A DNA stretch of 64,000 nt from Vibrio panuliri (GCF_009938205.1 NZ_AP019655.1:868001-932000); one strand, 5' to 3'. Positions 27,808 through 36,189 are shown, counted from the stretch's first letter. Numbers and translations are program-made. The notes: generated by a model from the sequence alone, not told the origin.

Positions 27808-28128
27808 ATGAGTGGTGTATTTGAAATCGTATCTCAAGCTCGTCGCAAGAATAAGCTAAAGCGTGAGTTAATTGATAACGAGAAGAAAGTTCGTGATAAC
27901 CGCAAGCGTGTGGATCTACTTGAGAACCTGCTTGATTACATCAAGCCAAACATGACACACGATGAAATCGTAGGCATTATCAAAAACATGAAAGCTGACT
28001 ACGAAGACCGCGTTGATGACCACATCATCAAGAGCGCTGAGATTTCGAAAGAGCGCCGCGATATCAGCCGTCGTATTCGTGAACTAACCGAAGAAGACAA
28101 GCAAGTACAAAAAGGCGCAAAGAAATAG
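27808..28128 (+). CDS. Conserved-looking coiled-coil protein (106 aa)
   Basis: A good ribosome site (AGGAAAGG, 5 bp before the ATG at 27808) supports this 106-aa highly charged cytoplasmic protein. It is almost wholly helical and coiled-coil prone, with basic segments ARRKNKLKRELIDNEKKVRD and ERRDISRRIRELTEEDKQ. An in-frame ATG 24 bp upstream has no ribosome site. I do not recognise the family. It is monocistronic with its own terminator and divergent from the 64-aa gene. Confidence 0.8.
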   Translation: MSGVFEIVSQARRKNKLKRELIDNEKKVRDNRKRVDLLENLLDYIKPNMTHDEIVGIIKNMKADYEDRVDDHIIKSAEISKERRDISRRIRELTEEDKQVQKGAKK

Positions 28129-28150
28129 CCTAGTGTTGCTTAGAAAATTT

Positions 28151-28182
28151 AAAGCCCGTGCAAATTAGCGCGGGCTTTTTAT
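28151..28182 (+). terminator. Terminator after the coiled-coil gene
   Basis: AAAGCCCGTGC pairs with GCGCGGGCTTT (one G-T pair) and is followed by TTTATTT. Confidence 0.9.
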
Positions 28183-28402
28183 TTACAATGACCGAACAAT
28201 TAATGCGTCAATTTAACCTAAACGTTTGCGTAATCGCTAACCTTCAACCTTCCCAATTTTGGGGCTTTCATCACAGAAATTCCCCTGCTATATTTTCATA
28301 CAGATAAACAACAAGACCTTTCGAGGCACGGACAATCCTCAACAATCTCAAGACGAGAAGATGGTCATCGACGTGAGTCGACAATTTTTAGAGGGTCAAT
28401 GA

Positions 28403-28654
28403 ATGGATATTAATATGGTTGAAATCTTGGGTTACGCGGCGTCGATCATGGTCGCTATTTCTTTGACGATGAAAGACATCGTCAAGTTGCGCGTACTGAA
28501 CTTTATCGGTTGTGCACTATTTACCGCGTACGGTCTAATGATTGACTCATGGCCTGTGGTTTTAACAAATGGCTTTATCGCCTGTGTAAATATCTATTTC
28601 CTTGCAAAGATGCAACAGGAAAAAAAAACCGCTAAAGTAAGCTCCGCCGCTTAA
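28403..28654 (+). CDS. Small inner-membrane protein, YgjV-like
   Basis: This 83-aa protein has three predicted membrane helices (about residues 5-22, 31-48 and 50-67) and resembles one half of the YgjV family of inner-membrane proteins, which have no assigned function (ILGYAASIMVAISLTMKD, LNFIGCALFTAYG, WPVVLTNGFIACVNIYFL). AGAGGG seven bases before the ATG supports the start. A 13-codon in-frame ORF (from 28361) ends in TGA directly before this ATG. Confidence 0.8.
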   Translation: MDINMVEILGYAASIMVAISLTMKDIVKLRVLNFIGCALFTAYGLMIDSWPVVLTNGFIACVNIYFLAKMQQEKKTAKVSSAA

Positions 28655-28659
28655 CATTG

Positions 28660-28690
28660 AAACCCCAGCGCTGCTGGGGTTTTGCTTTTT
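28660..28690 (+). terminator. Terminator after the YgjV-like gene
   Basis: A perfect 10-bp stem AAACCCCAGC/GCTGGGGTTT with a 3-nt loop is followed by a T-rich stretch. Confidence 0.92.
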
Positions 28691-28808
28691 GTGATAGCAT
28701 TACCGACCAATCACTCATAACTCCTAGAAAAATAAGACTTTCATTAACTCCCCTTGCTATTCTACGCGAAGGAATTATCGCCATGCTTGGATTGTTGAGG
28801 TGCCGACT

Positions 28809-28967
28809 ATGAAACGTTTTTTCCCTAGCAGCGTCATGCTGACGCCTTTTTTAGTTAAGTACTACCGCCATCAAGAAGAATACTGCCCAGACAACCTTGA
28901 CCAAGAGCCCAGTGACAACGATAAACACTCAGAGTGCGATCCTGACACTATCACTGAACAAGATTAA
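28809..28967 (+). CDS. Small hypothetical protein (52 aa)
   Basis: A 52-codon ORF starts at an ATG preceded by GAGG at 8-9 bp. The N-terminus is basic and hydrophobic (MKRFFPSSVMLTPFLVKYY), and the C-terminal half is very acidic with two Cys (EEYCPDNLDQ, HSECDPDTIT). It fills an otherwise empty 364-bp gap between a terminator and elbB. The sharp charge polarity suggests a real peptide that may touch the membrane or nucleic acid with its N-terminus. I recognise no family. Confidence 0.6.
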   Translation: MKRFFPSSVMLTPFLVKYYRHQEEYCPDNLDQEPSDNDKHSECDPDTITEQD

Positions 28968-29056
28968 GTGCTTAACTACCCCCTATCTCAATCACATGCT
29001 CGCAGGAACTGGTTGTTAGTCAACGCGTTCCAACATGGAAAACAAGGAGTTCTTTG

Positions 29057-29707
29057 ATGAAGAAAGTGGCGGTTATCTTAAGTGGTTCAGGCGTATTTGA
29101 TGGTGCAGAAATTCACGAAGCGGTACTCTGCTTACTTGCTCTTGAGCAAAATGGCGCCTCATGGCACTGCTTCGCTCCTGATATTCCTCAGCACCACGTA
29201 CTGAATCATATTACAGGGGAAGAAATGGATCAGACTCGCAACGTGTTGGTTGAATCAGCGCGCATTGCCCGAGGCAATATCCAAGATATCACCCAACTCA
29301 ATGCTGAAGAGTATGATGCGTTGCTGTTACCCGGAGGCTTCGGTGTGGCAAAAAATCTATCTGATTTTGCTTTTAAAGGGGCGAATTGCAGCATCAATCC
29401 CAATGTTACTACGGTATGTAAGCGTTTTGCCGAGCTAGGTAAGCCTGCTGGATACGTCTGTATTGCACCAGCCTTAATACCCTTTATCTATGACGGCGGC
29501 GTAAAAGGTACGATTGGACAAGATGCTGACACGGAATCTGCATTTAATGCTGCCGGCGGCGAGCACGTCCGTTGTCAGGTTGATCAAGTCGTATATGACG
29601 AGCGACACAATGTCTTTTCTACGCCAGCTTACATGCTCGCGCAATCAATAAGCGAAGCGGCGAGCGGAATTAATAAACTGGTTGCTCAACTGGTCGCAAA
29701 AGCCTAA
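29057..29707 (+). CDS. elbB: ElbB-type DJ-1/PfpI superfamily glyoxalase
   Basis: This 216-aa cytoplasmic protein belongs to the DJ-1/PfpI superfamily. E. coli ElbB (217 aa) has been linked to isoprenoid yield and shows weak glyoxalase activity. Visible landmarks are AVILSGSGVFDGAEIHEAV, LLLPGGFGVAKNLSDFAFKG and the nucleophile Cys in AGYVCIAPAL. AAGGAG 7 bp upstream fixes the ATG at 29057, one codon after an in-frame TTG. A role in aldehyde handling would fit mgsA and yqhD in the same window, but they are not linked in an operon. Confidence 0.93.
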   Translation: MKKVAVILSGSGVFDGAEIHEAVLCLLALEQNGASWHCFAPDIPQHHVLNHITGEEMDQTRNVLVESARIARGNIQDITQLNAEEYDALLLPGGFGVAKNLSDFAFKGANCSINPNVTTVCKRFAELGKPAGYVCIAPALIPFIYDGGVKGTIGQDADTESAFNAAGGEHVRCQVDQVVYDERHNVFSTPAYMLAQSISEAASGINKLVAQLVAKA

Positions 29708-29712
29708 ATGAT

Positions 29713-29740
29713 AAACAGCGCCATATTGGCGCTGTTTTTT
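29713..29740. terminator. Terminator between elbB and glpK
   Basis: AAACAGCGCC/GGCGCTGTTT forms a 10-bp stem with a 5-nt loop followed by TTTTTT on the plus strand. The minus strand has only a short T-run, so it mainly serves elbB. Confidence 0.9.
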
Positions 29741-29759
29741 CAAGTAACGTGAAAACTCG

Positions 29760-31265
29760 TTACTCCTCATCCATTGATGCCCATACTTGTGCGCACCGAA
29801 CTGCACGTTTCCAGCCTTTATAACGACGCAACTGCTTGTCGATATCCTGACTAGGCACGAAGTTATCATCACTCTTCGATTGGCTCTTAATATCATCTAA
29901 ACTTTGCCAGAATCCGGTCGCGATGCCCGCTAGGTACGCTGCACCCATTGCGGTGGTTTCACGCGCTTGAGGACGATGAACCTCTGTTTGCAGCAAATCA
30001 GCTTGGAACTGCATCAAAAAGTCATTAGAAACTGCCCCACCATCGACCTTTAGACTGGCTAAAGTCACATTGGCATCGGCTAACATCGCATCCAATACAT
30101 CTTTAGATTGATAAGCAATGCTCTCTAATGTCGCACGAACAATGTGATTAGAGCTCACTCCGCGCGTGAGTCCTACAATAGTACCTCGAGCATGTGCATC
30201 CCAGTATGGTGCACCAAGCCCGGTGAATGCAGGAACAACATAGACACCATTCGAACTATCCACTTGCTTCGCCATCTTTTCTGATTCCTTGGCATCACTA
30301 AGCAAGTGCATTTCATCCCTTAACCACTGGATTGAAGCGCCTCCCATGAAGACTGAGCCTTCCAGCGCATAGACGGGGTCTCCTTGCGCATTGCACGCTA
30401 ACGTTGTGAGCAGACCATGAGTCGAGTCCACTTTGTTCTCGCCAGTGTTCATCAGCAAAAAGCAACCAGTGCCATAAGTGTTCTTTGCTTCACCCGGTGC
30501 GGTACATTTTTGCCCAAATAAGGCAGCTTGTTGGTCACCGGCTACCCCACAGATTGGTACTTTCGAGCCACCAATCAGCGCGTTGCCATAAAACGTTGAG
30601 GAAGGTTTCACTTCCGGCATCATTGTCGCCGGAATATCGAAGATTTCTAATAACTCATCATCCCATTGCTTAGTGTTGATGTTAAACAGCATCGTCCGCG
30701 AGGCATTGGTATAGTCAGTGGCATGCACTTGTCCTTGAGTCATTTTCCACATTAACCAAGTGTCGACCGTACCAAACAGCAGTTCCCCTTTTTGGGCTTG
30801 CTCTCTTGCGTTGGCAACATTGTCGAGAATCCACTGTATTTTACTTGCAGAAAAATAAGGGTCGAGAACCAAACCCGTCTTCTCTTTGATCAGAGGTTCT
30901 AGGCCTTCCGCCGTCATTTGATCGCAAATTTCCGTCGTACGACGACATTGCCACACAATGGCATTATAGATAGGTTTACCGGTCCGCTTGTTCCAAACGA
31001 CGGTGGTTTCACGCTGGTTAGTGATCCCGATAGCGGCGATTTCATCAGGGCTAATTTCAGCTGTAGCGATAGCTTCGGTTAAGGTCGCACTCTGAGTGGC
31101 GTATATTTCCAGAGGGTTATGCTCTACCCAACCCGCTTTAGGATAGATCTGACTAAACTCTCGCTGGGAGATGCTGACGATATTGGCGCTTTGGTCGAAT
31201 ACAATAGCTCTTGAACTCGTTGTACCTTGATCTAGAGCGACGATATACTTCTTGGATTGCAACAC
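29760..31265 (-). CDS. glpK: Glycerol kinase
   Basis: This 501-aa FGGY-family kinase phosphorylates glycerol to sn-glycerol-3-phosphate. The N-terminal ALDQGTTSSRAIVFD phosphate-binding loop, NQRETTVVWNKRTG, GVAGDQQAALFGQ and the C-terminal KVDGGAVSNDFLMQFQ signature are intact, and the length equals E. coli GlpK (502). No glpF facilitator lies next to it, which is unusual since glpF usually precedes glpK. A perfect 13-bp inverted repeat lies 50 bp upstream of the start. Confidence 0.97.
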   Translation of the reverse strand: MLQSKKYIVALDQGTTSSRAIVFDQSANIVSISQREFSQIYPKAGWVEHNPLEIYATQSATLTEAIATAEISPDEIAAIGITNQRETTVVWNKRTGKPIYNAIVWQCRRTTEICDQMTAEGLEPLIKEKTGLVLDPYFSASKIQWILDNVANAREQAQKGELLFGTVDTWLMWKMTQGQVHATDYTNASRTMLFNINTKQWDDELLEIFDIPATMMPEVKPSSTFYGNALIGGSKVPICGVAGDQQAALFGQKCTAPGEAKNTYGTGCFLLMNTGENKVDSTHGLLTTLACNAQGDPVYALEGSVFMGGASIQWLRDEMHLLSDAKESEKMAKQVDSSNGVYVVPAFTGLGAPYWDAHARGTIVGLTRGVSSNHIVRATLESIAYQSKDVLDAMLADANVTLASLKVDGGAVSNDFLMQFQADLLQTEVHRPQARETTAMGAAYLAGIATGFWQSLDDIKSQSKSDDNFVPSQDIDKQLRRYKGWKRAVRCAQVWASMDEE

Positions 31266-31314
31266 AAAGATTCCTGTTAGTTGTTCTTGTCATTAATTAT
31301 AAGCATATATGACA

Positions 31315-31345
31315 ACGAGAATAGCGAATACGTCGCTATTCTCGT
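31315..31345. repeat. Perfect 13-bp inverted repeat between glpK and the OmpA-like gene
   Basis: ACGAGAATAGCGA and TCGCTATTCTCGT are exact inverted arms around ATACG. The hairpin lies 50 bp downstream of the OmpA-like gene stop and 50 bp upstream of the glpK ATG, both on the minus strand. Only weak T content follows it (TTGTCAT), so it may be a poor terminator or an operator for glpK. Confidence 0.7.
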
Positions 31346-31394
31346 CATGGGTCGAAAGCAATAGAGTTGAAATTGATGGGATGTTAAGCCGTTT

Positions 31395-32015
31395 CTAGTC
31401 TGTCGCTAGAATAAAACGCAGTTCGGCGCGACGATTGCATGATTTCCCACTAGCAGTCGCATTGGTGCAGGCTGGTGCACTTTCACCATAGCCGCGCGTG
31501 AAAATCGCTCGTTGGTTCACATTCGCTCTTACAAGTTGCTGCTTAACGGCATTGGCTCGTCGAACTGAAAGCGAGTCATTAAACTTTGATGAGCCGCTGC
31601 TATCAGCATGGCCGTCAATCACCACATCAATACCCGGTTGCGATGAAATATAGCGACCAATCGCATTTAGCCAATACGCCGACTGATTTGAAACCTGCGC
31701 AGAACCAGTGTGAAACTTAATAGTGTCTGTCAAACGAATCATCTTATAACCACCAGGCAGCACTTCATATTGCAAGTTATGCTTAGCAAGAAAGGCTTCT
31801 AGCGAATGAGGATGATAAAGGTTTTTTTCACCATAAGGACCTTGAACATTGGAACGAGGCACAATCGTTGGTGTCCCCCATTCCGGATGCATCAACCCAG
31901 ATTCATTTTGCGGTGCGACTTCTAACATATCGCCAGTCCACACATCTGTGGGTAAAGTGCCACAGCCAGATAAAACAAGAGTGATAACACTCATGCTCAC
32001 GGTCCAAAGTTTCAT
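31395..32015 (-). CDS. OmpA-family outer-membrane lipoprotein
   Basis: This 206-aa protein has a lipoprotein signal peptide with lipobox LSGC (Cys at about 18) and a C-terminal OmpA-like peptidoglycan-binding domain (about 90-206). The hallmark DGHADSSGSSKFNDSLSVRR and GYGESAP segments give the NX2LSX2RAX2V-type motif. It probably anchors the envelope to peptidoglycan. The region between (about 20-90) has no recognisable domain. It is monocistronic and not part of a Tol-Pal cluster. Confidence 0.9.
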   Translation of the reverse strand: MKLWTVSMSVITLVLSGCGTLPTDVWTGDMLEVAPQNESGLMHPEWGTPTIVPRSNVQGPYGEKNLYHPHSLEAFLAKHNLQYEVLPGGYKMIRLTDTIKFHTGSAQVSNQSAYWLNAIGRYISSQPGIDVVIDGHADSSGSSKFNDSLSVRRANAVKQQLVRANVNQRAIFTRGYGESAPACTNATASGKSCNRRAELRFILATD

Positions 32016-32235
32016 TTCATCACCATTTTTTCATGCGCTTACTCTGTCTATATCGTTCATGTTGCGCAAACCTTTAGCATCAATGGCCAAATTACAATTA
32101 ACTGGTTATTTTTTTATCAATCCAACTAGAATATTTACTAATCGGCATCAAATAACCATTTGTTTCACGCTAGCTAGCAGGTAAACTCGGTGCCAATTTT
32201 GACTCGCTAAACGCGTTCTTAAAGAGATAAAAATT

Positions 32236-32853
32236 ATGAAAAAGATGATCGCTATACTTTTGCTTGGCATGTCGACACTACTTGTAGGCTGTTCTGAAAA
32301 CTCGACGCCTGTAGAAGGTAAACAATACAAAGCACTACCAACTAACCTCTCTGTTTATCGCTTACCACAAGTAACAGAAGTGTTTTCACTTAACTGTGGA
32401 CACTGCAAACAGATGGAATCACAACTACCTAAGCTGGAAAAATTGATCAACCAAAGCGTGGGTAAAGTTCACGTTACCTTCAATGAAGGTGCGCAGATTG
32501 GAGCGATGATTTATTACAGCGCTGAAATGCAACTAGGTAAAAAACCTGATCACCAAATGATGTTAGATCTGTTCTCAGCAGTGCAAATGGGTGATGGTGC
32601 GACCATGGCGCAAAAGAAAGGTCAAATCGACAATGCGTTCCAAAGCCGTGGACTCGTGTCGCCGTATGACATTAACGAAGAGCAGCAAAATCAGTTGTTC
32701 CAAGCGATGCAAATTGCTGACGATATCACCACTAAAGGCGAGATTAATGGTGTCCCTACATTTATCGTGAATGGTAAGTACGAAATTATTACTTCAGGTC
32801 ACGAAAGCATTGAGCAAATTGCTGATACAATTAACTATCTTATTAAACAATAA
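32236..32853 (+). CDS. DsbA-like thiol:disulfide interchange lipoprotein
   Basis: This 205-aa envelope protein has a lipoprotein signal with lipobox LVGC (Cys19) and a DsbA-like thioredoxin fold. The active site is C54-G-H-C57 (NCGHCKQ) and a cis-proline loop appears as NGVPTFIVNG. CGHC is also the protein disulfide isomerase dipeptide, while E. coli DsbA has CPHC. It may introduce or rearrange disulfides while tethered to a membrane. An FKBP gene follows 17 bp later in the same direction, suggesting a periplasmic folding operon. The ribosome site AAAGAGATAAAAATT is modest. Confidence 0.88.
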   Translation: MKKMIAILLLGMSTLLVGCSENSTPVEGKQYKALPTNLSVYRLPQVTEVFSLNCGHCKQMESQLPKLEKLINQSVGKVHVTFNEGAQIGAMIYYSAEMQLGKKPDHQMMLDLFSAVQMGDGATMAQKKGQIDNAFQSRGLVSPYDINEEQQNQLFQAMQIADDITTKGEINGVPTFIVNGKYEIITSGHESIEQIADTINYLIKQ

Positions 32854-32870
32854 CTTAATGGAAAGGATTC

Positions 32871-33344
32871 ATGAATAAATTTATCATCCCTCTCGTTGTC
32901 CTCATTTTAGCCGGTTTTATGATTTACCGTACTTGGAACAATGGTAAAGCGGCTGAAGCCAACTTTCAGGCAGGACAAGCATTTTTGACTGAAAATGGTC
33001 AAAAAGAAGGGGTTGTAACCACCGAGAGTGGTCTACAGTACGTGGTGTTAGCCAAAGGCGAAGGTACTGAGCATCCAACTAAAAGCAACAAAGTGAAGGT
33101 GCACTACCATGGTACTTTGATTGATGGGACAGTGTTTGACAGCTCAGTAGATCGCGGTGAGCCGATTACCTTTGGTTTAGGTCAAGTGATTGCCGGCTGG
33201 CAAGAAGGTTTAACATACATGACAGTGGGCGATAAGTTCCGCCTGTTTATTCCAAGCACATTGGCTTACGGCACTAAGGGCGCGGGACCAATTCCACCTT
33301 CTGCCACTTTAATATTTGATGTTGAGTTATTGGATATTCAATAA
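32871..33344 (+). CDS. Membrane-anchored FKBP-type peptidyl-prolyl isomerase
   Basis: This 157-aa protein has an N-terminal membrane anchor (residues 4-20), a short linker and one complete FKBP domain from about residue 50: VKVHYHGTLIDGTVFDSS, ITFGLGQVIAGWQEGL, RLFIPSTLAYG and the final LIFDVELLDI. The domain should catalyse prolyl cis/trans isomerisation in the periplasm. AAAGGA seven bases before the ATG supports the start. It is 17 bp downstream of the DsbA-like gene and shares its terminator. Confidence 0.92.
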   Translation: MNKFIIPLVVLILAGFMIYRTWNNGKAAEANFQAGQAFLTENGQKEGVVTTESGLQYVVLAKGEGTEHPTKSNKVKVHYHGTLIDGTVFDSSVDRGEPITFGLGQVIAGWQEGLTYMTVGDKFRLFIPSTLAYGTKGAGPIPPSATLIFDVELLDIQ

Positions 33345-33353
33345 CAAGATGAA

Positions 33354-33388
33354 GAAAAAATACCGCTCAAGTGAGCGGTATTTTTTTA
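33354..33388. terminator. Bidirectional terminator after the FKBP gene
   Basis: TACCGCTCA and TGAGCGGTA pair, with A6 on the left and T7 on the right, so both convergent genes can terminate here. Confidence 0.93.
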
Positions 33389-33390
33389 AC

Positions 33391-34035
33391 TTATTTATGT
33401 TTATCTTGTACGTACTTTCTGCTGACATCAACCACCGCGACATCACGGAAAAAGCTTCGTCCTAGCAATACAGGGAAAGATAAATGGGTGCGATCTGCCA
33501 GAGTAAACTCTGTTTTTTCTTTGTGGTCGCCAATTTCGATCCAAGCATATACCACAGCACGGCGATGAGAACCTTCCGCACTAGATTGCTTAATCTTCAC
33601 CCAGCGCTCAACGGGTAACGCAATCTCTTTGCTGCGCACACCATCATGTTCCATTTTGAACTTGACCCAATCTTTTCCATCGCGCTCAAACGGTACGATC
33701 TCCACCGCACTGATGGAAGAGGTGGTTGCGCCAGTATCGACTCTCGCCCTAAATGACTCCTCTAAGCCAGGAATGTAGACCCATTCTTTTTCACCAAGAA
33801 TCAATCGGCCATCAGAGGTTTTCTTGCTCTCCACCTTTGGCGGCTCAGGCTTCTCCGCAGGTTTCGTTTCAGGCTCAGGTTTAACGTCAGGAGTTACGTC
33901 CGGCTTTTGCTCCGGCTGTTCAATGACTGGTTTCTCAGGTTGTACTGGTTGTTGTGATGTGCCACTTTGCGTTGCACATGCTGTTATCGTTGTTGATAAA
34001 ACAAGTAGAAAAGTCGTTTTCCAAAGTTTTTCCAT
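33391..34035 (-). CDS. Retropepsin-like lipoprotein (putative ATP-dependent zinc protease family)
   Basis: This 214-aa protein has a lipoprotein signal (lipobox ITAC at about 20), a Pro/Glu/Lys-rich spacer (about 25-70) and a C-terminal single-lobe aspartic-protease fold. The DTGA catalytic motif is in RARVDTGATTSSISA and the second hydrophobic-hydrophobic-Gly motif in PVLLGRSFF. Databases often call this family an ATP-dependent zinc protease, though the sequence shows no ATP site. The proline-rich spacer suggests that it reaches across periplasm from a membrane anchor. Its substrate is unknown. Confidence 0.85.
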   Translation of the reverse strand: MEKLWKTTFLLVLSTTITACATQSGTSQQPVQPEKPVIEQPEQKPDVTPDVKPEPETKPAEKPEPPKVESKKTSDGRLILGEKEWVYIPGLEESFRARVDTGATTSSISAVEIVPFERDGKDWVKFKMEHDGVRSKEIALPVERWVKIKQSSAEGSHRRAVVYAWIEIGDHKEKTEFTLADRTHLSFPVLLGRSFFRDVAVVDVSRKYVQDKHK

Positions 34036-34059
34036 TCAATCCCCCACGTTGACATTGTA

Positions 34060-34084
34060 TAAAAAAGGCTCTGAAGAGCCTTTA
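34060..34084 (-). terminator. Terminator of the aminotransferase gene
   Basis: AAAGGCTC/GAGCCTTT with a TGAA loop is followed on the minus strand by a T-run (TTTTTTA). Confidence 0.9.
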
Positions 34085-34087
34085 TTT

Positions 34088-35269
34088 TTATGAGACTTTT
34101 AGAATTGCGTCAGCCACGTATGAAATATCATTCTCCGTTAGGCCCGCAATGTTAATGCGACCATCGCCGACGCCATAAATAGCGAACTCTTCACGCAATC
34201 GAATCATTTGTTCCGGTGTAAAGCCTAGCACAGTAAACATCCCTTTGTGTGCTTGGATAAAATCAAAGTCAGAACGACCATGTGTTGTTCTAAACTCATG
34301 ACATAACGCGGTGCGCAATGAGACTAAGCGCTTTTGCATCGCATCAAGTTCTTCCCGCCAGATAGACTTTAGTTCAGCATCTTGAAGCACTGTTTTGACC
34401 AATGCTGCACCATGATCAGGCGGCATAGTGTATGTTGCTCTCGCCATGGTCAGCAGCTTGCCTCTTGCGTTGGCGGCATCTCGTGCTGATTTCCCTAGTA
34501 CGATTGCCGCGCCAGTGCGCTCACGATACAGCCCGAAGTTCTTCGAACATGATGTCGTGATCATCATTTCCTCAACCCTTTCGGCCATATAACGAAGACC
34601 CGCGGCATCCTCTTCGAGGCCATCACCAAATCCTTGGTAGGCAAGATCGACAAATGGCGTGAAACCGTTTTTCTCCGCAAGACTCGTCACCTGCTGCCAA
34701 GTTGCGAAGTCAATATCCGCACCTGTTGGATTGTGACAACACCCGTGCAATAACACGACATCATCTTTGCCTGCTTGAGACAAATCTGCCAACATTTGTT
34801 GCGAATCCACCTGTTTGGTTTTTGGACAAAAATAACGGTAGTGTTTAACCTTCAGACCAGCCGCTTCCATAACAGGCTGGTGGTTCACGTAGCTAGGATT
34901 TGACAACCAAACAGTGGTGTTTGGCTGAGCGATTTTCATCAAATCACCGAGCATACGCAAAGCACCGCTTGCGCCTGGCGTTTGAATAACCGACACACGG
35001 TCAAGTACTGGTGACGCCCCTAACACTAAATCAACCATCGATTGGTTGAACTCTTCACACCCAGCGAGACCAACATAAGATTTCGTCTTTTGCGTGGCAA
35101 TCACGTTTTTTTGCGCAAGCTCGATCGCTTGCATAATCGGGGTTTCACCCTTGCTATTTTTATAAACACCAATACCTAAATCGACTTTTTCTGCACGCGA
35201 GTCATTCCTGTACGCGACGGACAGAGACAGTATCGGATCTAGCGTTGGTTCTGGAAGATGAGAAAACAT
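34088..35269 (-). CDS. Aspartate/aromatic amino acid aminotransferase (class I PLP)
   Basis: This 393-aa cytoplasmic aminotransferase of subgroup I-alpha resembles AspC and TyrB. Visible features are the YVGLAGCEEFN substrate loop, HGCCHNPTGADI with the cofactor-binding Asn, the DLAYQGFGDG Asp/Tyr pair, the PLP Lys in TTSCSKNFGLYRERTGA and the substrate Arg in the C-terminal GDGRINIAGL. Whether aspartate or aromatic substrates are preferred cannot be read from the sequence, so I give no gene symbol. I chose the ATG at 35269 with AAAGGG upstream, since the GTG nine bases earlier leaves too little spacing. Confidence 0.92.
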   Translation of the reverse strand: MFSHLPEPTLDPILSLSVAYRNDSRAEKVDLGIGVYKNSKGETPIMQAIELAQKNVIATQKTKSYVGLAGCEEFNQSMVDLVLGASPVLDRVSVIQTPGASGALRMLGDLMKIAQPNTTVWLSNPSYVNHQPVMEAAGLKVKHYRYFCPKTKQVDSQQMLADLSQAGKDDVVLLHGCCHNPTGADIDFATWQQVTSLAEKNGFTPFVDLAYQGFGDGLEEDAAGLRYMAERVEEMMITTSCSKNFGLYRERTGAAIVLGKSARDAANARGKLLTMARATYTMPPDHGAALVKTVLQDAELKSIWREELDAMQKRLVSLRTALCHEFRTTHGRSDFDFIQAHKGMFTVLGFTPEQMIRLREEFAIYGVGDGRINIAGLTENDISYVADAILKVS

Positions 35270-35451
35270 GAAAGTCACAACCCTTTGAAATTCATTGATA
35301 TTAATAATGCTAAGCTTTTCGCAAAAATCGAAATAGCCCTTTATACCTAAGTAACCTCAAATTAACACTAGTCTCAATAAATATCGACAATTAAACCACG
35401 AAATAGTGGAATTTTTCTGTTAGAACATAGTTCGGGTGAGCAATTGTTTAA

Positions 35452-36054
35452 TCACAAGTTTGGGTGACGCATCATTTGGTAATTCGCAACACCAGAACCA
35501 AACTCAACTTGGCTTACTAATTCAAAGCCAAATTTTTGATAAATAGGAATGTTAGCTGGGTTAAACGTGTCCAAGCCACATACGCGTTGCTGCTGGTCAA
35601 AACACTGCAATTGGGGATAAACCAACGCTGAAGACAAACCCATTCCCCGCATAGACTTTTTGACGAACAAAAGCTCAAGATAGCTATCACAACCCGATTT
35701 TAATTTGGTGATATTCGCTTCCATCTGTTGCAGAGGCTTTTGCAACTGACCTATGCGTCCAATGCTGCCACTGGTTAACATCCTAAACTGTAACTTGATT
35801 GCCTTGAGCCGTGAGTAGTAGCCTTCGCTACGCAGATCATTCCAAATAACAGCCGCATCGAGATTATCCCCGATATAGAATCCACTGAGCACACCGTCGC
35901 TGGAGTTAAGAATGCGTGATGAGAATATGTTGATTAGCTTTTGGCGTTGAAGCTCTGAGTCACTGAGAAGCACATAAAGCGGGTCGTCAACCAATGCTCG
36001 CTCAACACTTGGCATAAAGTTGTGCTGTTCAAAAGAGAGGGTTTTCAACATCAT
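35452..36054 (-). CDS. GNAT-family N-acetyltransferase
   Basis: This protein of about 200 aa is a probable acyltransferase. The C-terminal half holds the GNAT motif A-like segment (LELLFVKKSMRGMGLSSAL) and a motif B-like segment with NIPIYQKFGFELV. The N-terminal half is divergent. AAGGAG lies 5 bp before the ATG at 36054 and 8 bp before a second ATG. The substrate is unknown. It lies between two terminated units and is monocistronic. Confidence 0.8.
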   Translation of the reverse strand: MMLKTLSFEQHNFMPSVERALVDDPLYVLLSDSELQRQKLINIFSSRILNSSDGVLSGFYIGDNLDAAVIWNDLRSEGYYSRLKAIKLQFRMLTSGSIGRIGQLQKPLQQMEANITKLKSGCDSYLELLFVKKSMRGMGLSSALVYPQLQCFDQQQRVCGLDTFNPANIPIYQKFGFELVSQVEFGSGVANYQMMRHPNL

Positions 36055-36163
36055 GCTCACTCCTTGTCATGGATTGCCGCCAGTATATCGAAAACTGAAT
36101 CAAACATTCTCTGCGCACTCACAAAGCGCGACCAACCACCAAAGATCTTGGCTTTTAGATATG

Positions 36164-36189
36164 AAAAAGGCAGCGTACGCTGCCTTAAC
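36164..36189 (-). terminator. Terminator of nrdDG
   Basis: AAGGCAGCGT and ACGCTGCCTT form a perfect 20-bp palindrome that can fold with a small loop, followed on the minus strand by TTTTT. It overlaps the region just after the nrdG stop. Confidence 0.88.

Noticed and set aside
28368..28381. TCGAC-GTGA-GTCGA hairpin before a T-run, possible attenuator
   Set aside because: The stem is only 5 bp, too weak to support attenuation.
28361..28402. 13-codon in-frame ORF ending directly before the YgjV-like ATG (TGAATG)
   Set aside because: It could be a leader peptide, but the codons show no regulatory pattern and the AGAGGG inside it serves the downstream ATG.
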